The notes below the pieces were generated by a model that saw only the letters and a list, made by a program, of their open reading frames with translations, ran no database searches and had not been told where the DNA came from. A stretch of DNA of 64,000 bases from the NCBI GenBank assembly GCA_026874595.1, contig CM049311.1:58783953-58847952 (forward strand), in the 5' to 3' direction. The position numbers and the translations under genes are program-made. The DNA is from Sipunculus nudus (Eukaryota; Annelida; Sipuncula; Golfingiida; Sipunculidae). Positions 42,508 through 52,787 of this stretch are shown here, one piece after another. Position 1 is the first letter of the stretch; every line of letters starts with the position of its first letter.

Positions 42508-44930
42508 GTTAGCGAACCTGTGAGCTTATGCGATGGTGCGTCGTCGTCTTTCGTGCGTCGTGCGTTGTCTGTACGTTAACCATATCTATCTCAAAAACAG
42601 CAGGAGCTAGCATCACCAATTTTTTTGCAAATAATCAGTCATCCAAAAAACTATATCGGATTTTGTTTATTTTTTTTCTAACTGCATTTTCTTAGATTTT
42701 ATAGGGAAAAAGCTTTAAAAATCTTCTTCTCCGAAATTGTACAGCCAAATTGTCCAATATTTCACAGAAATTATCCCTGGAACAATCTTCTCAAGTTTGT
42801 TTGAATGGTTCCAGTTCGGAGATTTTTGGCTGAGATACAGGAGGTTGAACTTTGTTAACTGTGCAAAAAAGCATATTAAAATTCAAATCTCAGAAATGGC
42901 TGTAGTCATCATCACCAAATTTTATGCCAATGTTGGTCACATAGGTCATTTGAAATTGAGGTATTGGTGGCACCACCTGCATCGGCCTTTTTTTCACAGG
43001 GTCATCAGTGCCTGTATCACACTAAGGGCTACAAAAAACTTCTTCTCTGAAACCATATGGCCAAAATGTTTAATATCGCACAGAAATGATCCTAGGGTAG
43101 TGTTTTCTGAAGTTTGTTCAAATGGTCTCTTTTCAGTGATTTTTAGCTAAGTTATGGGAAGCTGAACTTAGTCATATGCCATAACAGCCCATTTTAGCTC
43201 AGTCGCTACAAAGATCTTCTCAAAAACCACTGGGCCAAATTCTTAAATCTCACACATTAATTATCCTCAGATGTTGAAAATTCAAGTTTGTTCAAGTGGT
43301 TTTGGTTCAGTGCTCTTTGGCTGAGTTACGGAAAGCTGAACTTAGCCAGTTTGCTGTATCGTCCTATATGAGTTATAAACCTGCGAAACATTTTTTTACT
43401 AATGCCACTGAAGCCAGTTTGTTAAATATTTTACAAGAATAATTCATACAATAATTCTTATAATAATTGTCAATAATGGTTCCACATGAATGATTTTGGC
43501 TGAAATTTTCAAGATTGAACTGAGTCATTTTACCATATATGTTAGCTGTGTGATGCTGTTATATCTAGATTGGCACCAGTTTATCAGCATCTATTACCTC
43601 ATGCCACTAGACATTTAGATTTCAGGTTATCTTTGGTTAATATTTACAAAGTTTTTTTAAAAGCTTTTAAAAAATATAGATTTATGATTTAAGTTATTCA
43701 TCATACCAGGCAATGTTACAATCATGGATATTCCGCTCTGTGGCTAAATAAAGACAACTGTACGTGGATTATAAATAATTGGTATCCCTACTCAACTTAA
43801 TTCAAGAATTTGCCATTAATGAGATATATCTGTATTTTAATTTTGCATTCAGTATGCATCCGTAATAATTTTACATATATTCCTGATTTTTTTTAAAGAG
43901 TCAGCAGAAAAGCATTTTGTATTGGGAAAATAAATTTCAAAGTTATTTCAAGTAGGGACCACTTTTGTTTTCAGATGGAAGCACTTGGTTTACCATTGGC
44001 AGATTGCTAGTGCCTTGATGTTGGCCATTAGCCAAGATGTCAGCTCTATAAATAGTTTTGGCACAGTGCCAGGATTGGAAGAAGTGCAGCCAGGTATAGG
44101 TCAAGAGTTCACTCAGTGCTGTAGTATAGCTTTGGCAGACTGCTCACTGCATCATATTTGGCACCAGAGTTCAGCCTGAATCTGTTTATAGCTTTGGCAG
44201 ACTGCCAACTGTGTCAGATTATGCAACAGGTCAAGAGTTCACTCAGTGCAGCCAGGTACAGGTCAAAAGTTTACTCAGTCTAGCCAGGTGCAGGTCAAGA
44301 GTTCACTCAGTGCAGTAGCTTGAGGCAGCAATTTGTCACAGGTCACTCGGGGGCAACTGCCTTACTCACCTAAGCCTTGTCAGCCCAGTGTATCAAACTC
44401 TGGGGAAGTTTGATGTATTGGACTGATATTTTGACCTGTCTATGCGTCTTTGATGGTATTTTTTTTATTTACAAGACAGGTGGTGCCATATACATTGACT
44501 TTTGCACAGTGTATGTGCCTGCTTATTTCTACAGAGGAATTTGATATATTAGCCTGAAATTGGGCATATTTATACATATCGAATAGCTTTGTCATATACA
44601 AGACTGGTGGTGCCACCTACAATGATTTTTGCACAATGTGTGTCCCTGCTTATTTCTCAGGAGGGGTTTGATATATCAGTCTGAAAATTGGCATATATGT
44701 ATATCTCTGATAGCTTCGAAGTATACAAGACTGGTGGTGCCAGCTACAATAGTTTTTGTGTTGTGTGCACCCATGCCAGAATTTCAGCAGTGATGTTTGT
44801 GTAATTGTTTCTTATTCAAAATGTACTTGCATTGTTCATATACATGAAAAGTAATGGTCCAGCATTGAAGCATTATACCTGGTGTATTTCCCAATACACA
44901 GGTTCGCATTAGGCCTGTAGGCCTTGTGTT
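42508..44930 (+). mobile_element. HINE-like element, family B, copy 2
   Basis: Head TTAGCGAACCTGTGAGCTTATG followed by a GTCGT/GTGCG-rich stretch. Tail CACAGGTTCGCATT (inverted head motif), perfect hairpin AGGCCTGTAGGCCT (44911-44924), then TGTGTT. Contains short repeats of GGTCAAGAGTTCACTCAGTG (44098-44310). The 137-codon open frame at 42737-43150 is a chance frame in repeat sequence. Confidence 0.65.
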
Positions 44931-44937
44931 ATAATGA

Positions 44938-45860
44938 TATAATGACCAAACTTGTGTCAATAAGCCTGGCCTGTATCAATAAACCACATGACTTGTGATA
45001 ACTCAACAGTATCAATAAGCCATATGACTGGTGATAATAACTCGCCAGTATCAATAAGCCACATGGCTGGTGATAATAACTCACCAGTAACAATAAGCCA
45101 CATGACTGGTGATAATAACTCACCAGTATCAATAAGCCACATGACTGGTGATAATAACTCACCAGTAACAATAAGCCACATTACTGGTGATATATACTCT
45201 GGCCTGCATCAACAAGCCACATGACTGGTGATAATGACTGCCTGAAGCAACAAGCAATGAGACTGGTGATAATTAATCAGCCCATATGGACAAGCCATGA
45301 GACATGATTATAACTAAGCTTGTATAAACAAGCCATGTGAGACCAGCATCATGAATGGTGATAATTACTCGGCCTGTATCATTATCAATAAGCCATGAGA
45401 CTTGTGATTATAACTCAGCTTGTATCAACAAGCCACATGACTGGTAATTACTCTGTGTATATTGAAAAGGTATGTGACTAGTGATAAATACTCGGCTTGT
45501 ATTAACAAGCCATGCGATACAAGCCATGTGACTGGTGATTACTCCACCTGTATTACAAGCCACGAGGCTTTATTATAACTAAGCCTTTTTTTCAACAAGC
45601 CATGAGACTGGGGATAAGCAACATTACTTGTGATAATAACTCGGCCAGTATTAACAAGTCAAGAGATTAGGGAATAATTATTTGGCCTGTATCGATAAGC
45701 CACATGACTGGTTAAACTTTCTCGGCCTGTATCTACAAAGCATGTGACTGGTGATAATTACTCAGCCTGTAATCGACAAACCACAGGACTGGTGATAATT
45801 ACTTGGCCTGTATTGACAAGCCACATTTTTGGTGATAATATAAATCACATTATAATTATT
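44938..45860 (+). repeat. 39-bp minisatellite, first block
   Basis: Unit AATAAGCCACATGACTGGTG+ATAATAACTCACCAGTATC. About five near-perfect copies at 44990-45190, then many diverged copies. The 39-bp period keeps frames open on both strands, giving 13-residue protein-like repeats that are not evidence of a gene. Confidence 0.9.
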
Positions 45861-46728
45861 GTTACTGCCAAAACAAAGTTTTGTGGATACCAGGATCAGC
45901 TGCCCCCATATTCATTTCAGGAGAAGAACTCTGAGACCACTGGACTGAATTTTTTCTGAAACTTGACCCCATTACCAGATCACATGTCAACTGGTGCCTA
46001 ACCATTTTGTGTTGACCTCTTACCTTTCCTCTCTACAATGCGCCAATGTGTTGCTCTGATTTTAAAATTAACCCACATATCTTTGAACTCATTTGACCAA
46101 TCCAGCTGAAATTTTGCACCAGTGAAGCTGGTATAGCTTTACGGTAAATCATACAAAACAAGTGACCCATGGGTCATGACGCTCAGCAGACTGACATGTT
46201 GACAATATGTCCTTGCACAGGCAACTAATTAAGATAATGTAGGTGGCATCATAGTTCGTTCATAATAGCTCAAGTTCATCTCGACCCATGAGCACATAGC
46301 TCGGAGAATATGGGTAACAGAAACTTAATTTCAGGTTTTAAAGAAGATTTTTCATGTTCCTCCCTGGGTGTCAAGTTAGAAGATCCTGGGTCCAGTGGTT
46401 ACTATTTGTGTCCTAAGACAACAATTATGTCAATAATGTCCTGTTATAGGACAGGCTGCTAGACGAGACGGATGATGGACAAAGAGTTATTGCTTTAGCT
46501 CAGATGACTGAGTCATCTGAGCTACAAAACTGGTGGCGCCACCTGGAACCAGTTTTGCACAGCTTCCATCTGTTCATTTGCCACCTACATATCTTAGGAC
46601 TGGTTTTACGTATCCTCCAGAAATTTTGCATGCGTATATATCTCACATAGCTCTATATCATGCGCAAAACTGGTGGCGCCACATGCAACCTTTCTCTATC
46701 TTGTTGCAGATTGTGCCACCTACAGCCT
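45861..46728 (+). mobile_element. HINE-like element, family D, copy 2 (interrupts the minisatellite)
   Basis: Head GTTACTGCCAAAACAAAGTTTTGTGGATAC resembles the family D head at 22257, and following text matches it (CACATGTCAACTGGTGCCTA). It is split by a reverse-oriented element at 46159-46524. Minisatellite resumes after about 46729. Confidence 0.6.
46159..46524 (-). mobile_element. Short complete HINE-like element, family A, 366 bp
   Basis: On the - strand: head TAGCTCAGATGACTCAGTCA; one core related to the 337-bp repeats; tail GTCTGCTGAGC, hairpin TGACCCATGGGTCA, then CTTG. Inserted in family D sequence: the two halves rejoin as ATCATACAAAACTGGTGGCG. Confidence 0.75.
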
Positions 46729-46950
46729 TTATCAACAAGCCACTAGATTTATGATAATTACTCAGCCTGTATTATGAAGCCACATGACTCGTGATAATAA
46801 TTCGGCATAAATCAGTAAGCCATGAGACTGGTGTTAATTACGAGGCCTGTATTGACAAGCCATGTGACTGTTGATAATTACTTTTTCTGTATAACAAGTC
46901 ACTAGACTGGTGATAATAATGCAGCCTGTATCAACAAGTCACTTGACTGG
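46729..46950 (+). repeat. 39-bp minisatellite, second block
   Basis: Diverged copies of ACAAGCCACATGACTGGTGA+TAATTACTCGGCCTGTAT, continuing the array before 45861. Confidence 0.8.
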
Positions 46951-47112
46951 TTTAGAAGTGGTTAAGAAGTCAACATTTACATGCAGTTCTACACAAGGAC
47001 TGAAATTTAACAAAAATTCTGAATAACGATTATTATTCAGTAAATTATATCAGAAACACTTGTCTATTAAAAAAATACAGGATATTTTTCTAAATGCTGG
47101 AAAATACAGGGA

Positions 47113-48165
47113 GACCTTTTTTAGCCCAGCTGAATAGAAGTCATGGTCCTTAATAAGAAAAAAAAAACTCCAATTTTTCATTAAAAAACCTATTGTAACA
47201 CCAAGACTGGTCACTATGACAACGGCTGTTAAAGTTTTGCTTATATTTGGTATAACTATTCCTACATATTTTTCCTATGCACATGTGAGAAATAAGTTCA
47301 ATATTTCATGATTTGTTGAAGTTTGGGCCCTAACTAAATGCACTTTGTAAAAAATCAGAAAAGATATTACTCCCAAAACGGTTGAAGCTGGAGCCCGTTT
47401 CAAGCATATATAGAACTATTTTTTAGCAAAGATTTAATTGTATACCAGAAGATAGATCAGTATTTTGCAATTTTTCAAGTTATTAGCATTAATGTAAAAT
47501 CATTACTTCAAATTTTGCCCATCTTATACCATCCCATTTTTTATTGTAGAACTGTTGATTTAATTAAGCTTTTATAACCTAAATTTTGAAAAAACAATTG
47601 TTAAATTTTTATTTCTTTTGGTTTTTCATGTATATTATCATTAGAAAAGCTATGAGAAAATGGCCCTGCTAAAATGAATTTCTGTAAATTATAGAATAAT
47701 GGACATGAGCTAAACCATTTAGTGATGCATCAAGGGAACAAATAGGAGTACGGTAAAGTGTTATATAAAAGTAACATTTCATAAACAAATAATGTATGAA
47801 GGTAATAAAGTTTTCAAAAGTTAAATATATGGCCATATGAGTTAAAAATTAATCCCACAAAGTTTGACCAATATTCCTAATTTTAATACTAAGTTAACAG
47901 TGTTATTCACACCTAGGCCCCGCAAACTTAAATTTAAGTGATATGAATGAAATGCTAAAAAGTATTTATATCTTCTTAAATCTTGTCAGTTAGCACTTAC
48001 ATTAGATCCCAATATTTTATCACATTTGAATATTAGGATTAAATTCCTGAAATTTTTTTCTTTAAATAAATCAAAATAGGTCTTACGGTTTCAAAACGTG
48101 CCACATCGACGGACGGACGATGACTATAGCTCAGATGACTTATAGTCAGCTGAGCTAAAAAATTG
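47113..48165. mobile_element. Inverted composite of two family A heads
   Basis: 47113-47606 matches the + orientation of copy 1 (head TTTTTAGCCCAGCTGAATAG). 47607-48165 matches it in reverse, ending with the reverse head AGTCAGCTGAGCTAAAA. Neither tail is present. Confidence 0.65.
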
Positions 48166-49088
48166 TTGCTTGTTATCAAGTTTTGGAAAACCAAGCCAGG
48201 TATTGATTACAACAAGCTTAAATAGACAGCATGTGGGGTTACCAGAAACCTACTGTATTGCATGGTTACAATGAAGATAGTATACAAAATATTAGTGTGT
48301 ACGGGCTGTTAGGTGGCAGCACTGATCATCAAATGTCTGTCAGAGATATCAAGCTTTCAGGTGGCATGGATAAAGTCACTGCAACCTCAGTTCTCTGATA
48401 TGTAGACTTATAAATATTTCAAAATCATAGAAGCTGCCTCACTGTTGGAGCTTTCCAAGTTTTCTTTGAGTGACAGTGGTAAAGGAGAGTAAAAACAAAC
48501 CAGTTATAAAGAGTCAAATAGGATTTTACTGTCATTCATCAAAATACATCCATCCCCAGTCATTCAATCAGAAACAAGGATCTTCTACAAGAAGCATACA
48601 ACTGATTGTTAGATAAACACCGACAGTTCCTTGTGCAAAAACCCATCCCTTGTAGTTTAATATCGTTTCTACAAATACCTAAAAGAGTGCATTAAATCAT
48701 GCGAGTCATCAAATAATAAGTAATACCTGGAAAAACATGCAAAGACTGACATGATATGAATTATAGTAATTACACTGATGTACTGACCAAGTTCTGTTGC
48801 AGGATTAAGTGATATCGCAATTCTCAGGTCATTCTTATAAAGATGCCCACAAACACTCTGATAATTCTTTTAAAAAAATAGAAGAAAATAATAACATCCA
48901 TTGCTACATGAAATAATCAGGGTTTTTCAAGGAAACATAAAACTCTAGCACTGTTTGACTGATAAGCTGTCAACTCACACCAGCAGTATTTGTAAAACAT
49001 CAAACCCTTTTTTGCTGATTTTAGGTAAAAATGGTCAAATAGGTATACCAGTAAAGAATATCTATATAGTGTCATTCTGACTGGTTTA

Positions 49089-49423
49089 GGCCAAAATAAA
49101 AAAAAGGTATGGTTCTCAGGCACTTTTTTTCAGAAATCAATGCGGGTGGGCGTTTTTTATATTTAATTTCTGGTATGTTTCGATAAAAATGACAAATGAT
49201 TAGGAAAAAGCATGATAATAACAGATTTATTTTGCTAAACAAGTAAAAGCCCTACATAAAAAAGGAAATTGTATGATTTTATCTCCTTGAGAGAAATGTC
49301 TCAGCGGTTGCAGCACAGAATTGGTAAGTTTCTATTGAAAATCAAAATAAAAATTTTTGATGCGGGGGTTTAAAATTGATGCCAGCAGTGCCTTAGAACC
49401 ATACCTTTTAATTTTTTTTGGCC
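49089..49423. mobile_element. TIR element (MITE), 335 bp, second copy
   Basis: Left end GGCCAAAATAAAAAAAAGGT and inverted right end AAAAGGTATGGTTCTAAGGCAC-type match, as in 3780-4116; TA at or one base from both ends. Relative to that copy it is inserted in the reverse orientation. Confidence 0.8.
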
Positions 49424-50434
49424 TTAAAACAAACTATTACGTCCGCCATAATTTTGTATGCACCAAACTGTTGCAGTAGATTATAAACATTACAGGGGGT
49501 CAGCTAAACATGTCCCATATTCTATAATCACCCTCACTCATATCCACCTTGCCATCCCCATAATGCAGACTTCCTAGTTAAGGCACCTTCAGTGCTGCCT
49601 ATACACACCTATATTATGCGCATACCAAGGCAAGTAAACCTTACAATAGTATTTGGCCTGAGGTGACAGAGCAAGTGTTTGATGTCAAGGCCCGAGTGTT
49701 ATAATGCAGTGTAACATTTGGTTAAACAGATCAATCATCGTTGAAGGAATCTGCCTTACAGTATGATTGAATTTTGTATTTGTCCATCACAAGTCCCTCA
49801 CTGACATCATATGATGCATCTTGGACAGAATACTGCCATGTTTAGGCCACACCCAAAAACAATTTATTGTACAGGCCATTTTTTTCTTCAAAACAAATAT
49901 AGAAATTTTGCATACTTCCTGAAAGAATATATAAAAAAAGTTTTAATATTGGAAATGGTGGATAAAAAGTTTAATCTATTTTCAAATGCACTTTTATGAA
50001 AGCAAATTTTGCATTATTAAAAAATGTAATGCTATCTTTGAAGTGATGAAAGGCAGAGCAGCGATTAGCATATCAAATCAGAAAACTGGTGCTCAGTCCT
50101 CAAAATAAAATGATTGGATCCATAAAAATAGCCCAAGCAAAACACAGAACATTTTTTGTGTGTGGCCTGACTACTTTCCTTATAACACCTGTAAGAAAAA
50201 TGGACACATCAGGACAAGATACCACCATGAAAACAAAGTGGAGAATGGCAACGGTAACAGATGCTGTTAATTAATCTACCATGTACCAGTACATACTGTA
50301 CATGAAAATTGTAATATGCGGAAAAATAAAGTAATACATCAACGTTTCCTCTGCCGCAGAAGACTGGGAATTTTTAAATATTTGTGCAGTGCACGTGATA
50401 TAATACAAGTACAATAAAAGATTGTCTCACTGAC

Positions 50435-50615
50435 TCAGTGCAGTGACTGAAATTCTTTGATAAATCATTTTATCAGTGACTATAATTCTTTGATAAATCA
50501 ATTGATATCAGTGACTGATATACTTTGATAAAGTTTTTGATATCAGTTCCTGGAATTCTTTGATATATCACTTGATATCAGAGACTGAAATTCTTCAATA
50601 AACCATTGATATCAT
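50435..50615. repeat. Minisatellite, unit about 35 bp, five copies
   Basis: Unit like TCAGTGACTGAAATTCTTTG+ATAAATCAATTGATA. Confidence 0.85.
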
Positions 50616-51786
50616 ATAATACAACAATTGAGCATTAATGAAAGACATGGTTTCATTACAAATACAACATAGAAGTGACATAACACATTGAAATGAAATA
50701 AAACACTAGGGTTGGCTTTATGTTCAAGGTTTCACGTCTGTGACATCCAATTATAAATAAACAATTTGCGTGAATGAAACCATGTTGAAAAAAATTACAA
50801 AAAAAAGAAAAAGAAATAATGTCACAATAAAAGAAACTGAAACGTCATAATGAAAACTGTGACAAAAATGTCAATAAAAAAACTATAATGTTCTGGTGAT
50901 TTTTATTTGCAAAACGTGAATAAAATCCTGGTCCTTTATGTTGGTCAGATTCAAGGATGGCAGTCGACTTTGTTGCTGATGATAGTCCTCAAAAAAACAA
51001 ATGGTAAAAGCAATCAACTGAAGGTCTGAGACAGCTAGGATGCCAGACCAGATGACCCAAGAATGAGAGATCCAGGTTTAAATACAACATTCTTTGCCCT
51101 AAATGACAAAAAACCTTCCACTTACACAAATAATATCCTCCACTTTTTCCATTTGTAATTGTAATTAATTATTTCCCCCCCCCAAAAAAAAAAAAAAATA
51201 TTGAAAAGTCAGCCTTGAAAATATAAAACCAACCACAATTATTTATTACAAACTTTCTACTGAAATATAACAAAAGCACAACATGTCCTCTTATAATTGT
51301 CTCATTACTCTGGTCAGGTTTTGCCTTTCTGTACATGAACAAGATGATCTTGAGCTTTTACATTTATCATTTTGCACGTTTATTTAATAAGTAAGCCAAG
51401 TTACTTCCGAATATGTTTCAGATAACATAAAAAATTACAGAATCACCATCTTGGAAAAAAATTAAAAATAACATGAAAAGTAAAAATAAACCATTTAATA
51501 CTAGCATATTTCATTTTACTTACTAAACCTATGGCATAATCTCTTAGAATGAATAAAACTTTTTTAAAAAATTAGTGTAAAATTATAAATCACTAACTGA
51601 ACCAATCCACCCCATTTGTAACATATACTCCAGCCAGTATTATATGGAATGCTAATTTTTGGATCTAGCCTTACTGGCCTATTTGCGCTCACCTATTTAC
51701 ATCAGACTTAATTCATCAAGTAAATAATATATACATCTGCTGACTGAAGGTTTTACTACTAACAGCACAAGTGATGCTACCTACTA

Positions 51787-51937
51787 CAGTGAACCCAGCC
51801 TTGCGACCACCGCACAATTACGACCACTTTTTTTGGTCCCAAATATGTCACCCAGACAACTTAGAATTTCACAAATATGACCACCCAAAAATTAAGACCA
51901 CTTTGGTCAGTCCCCCAATAATTGTGATGTTGCACTG
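51787..51937. mobile_element. MITE, 151 bp, second copy of the CAGTGGAACC family
   Basis: Starts CAGTGAACCCAGCCTTGCGA and ends GTTGCACTG, flanked by TA. Internal text GGTCCCAAATAT and ACTTAGAATTTCACA is shared with 29880-30048. Confidence 0.78.
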
Positions 51938-52267
51938 TAGTAAAATTTATGGTTTTGGACAGAATGCCTGCAAAATTAATAAGACATAACATACAATGGC
52001 CACGAAATAAGTCAAAACAGTAAAACTTAACAAAAAAACTAAAATCTAGTAAGCATACAGTGTACCAAGAAATAGAATTAAAGTACTAAAAAGTGATAAA
52101 AAACACAAGCATCCCTGAAAGCCCTTAATAAACTTGAGCAAAACAACCTGGTTAATCAGACAGCCACCCTGCTTTTTTTGTAGTCTTCTAACCAGGGTAA
52201 CAAGTTGACTAAATGGTCAGTTTGGTAAAAGTCTTCATACATGTTTTGCATCTTCCCATGTGTCATG

Positions 52268-52273
52268 TTTATT
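52268..52273 (-). terminator. Candidate E2F7/8 polyadenylation signal AATAAA
   Basis: On the - strand AATAAACATGACA lies about 515 bases beyond the stop. Others lie near 51379 and 51242. Inferred from position alone. Confidence 0.35.
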
Positions 52274-52787
52274 ACCATGCAGTATGGTAAATCTGCTTGT
52301 CAGGTACCATACTATGGGAGTTATGTCAATCTGATTGTATAGTATATGGAAAATGGAAAATAGAACTGCTGAGTAGTATGGAAAGTTTGTAAACTTCCAA
52401 AATAGTGCAGTACAGTTTGAGAAGTCTCCTTACCATACTAGCTCAGAACTGTATGACGCATTACCAAGCTGTATGACAAGCCTACTAACCCAATGGAATG
52501 GCAATTCTTACAAACATGTATGGCAAGTTTCTTAGCCAACTGATTCTACAAAAGCCTCAGTACTACCTAATGTGGCATATATTCCAGTACTTGACTTGTT
52601 CTTGGCCATTTTTCCAGTCAGGCTAGCTTCCAAGATGACATACAATAGTAAAGAGGAACCACTGGAGCATGCAATATTGTAAGTATCAACACACCAACTC
52701 TGACTCAAACATCTTCACACTGTTGACTTGTGCAGACTAACAGTGGCAAAAAATTAGAGACTTCCTTGGTAGAAGTTATGGCAAGCA

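Larger units (their letters stand above)
48166..52267. other. Intergenic region, 3' of E2F7/8
   Basis: No exons recognised. Holds the MITEs at 49089 and 51787 and a roughly 35-bp minisatellite (50435-50615). Confidence 0.5.

Noticed and set aside
42737-43150. 137-codon open frame on + strand
   Set aside because: Lies inside family B repeat; the related sequence at 11170-11420 does not keep the frame, the start is TTG, and composition is not protein-like.
44929-45224. Repeat-protein-like open frames on both strands
   Set aside because: Produced by the 39-bp minisatellite; both strands are open equally and no splice or start context supports a gene.
44988-46950. CRISPR-like regular repeats
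   Set aside because: No spacers: units abut directly, and the context is a eukaryotic minisatellite.
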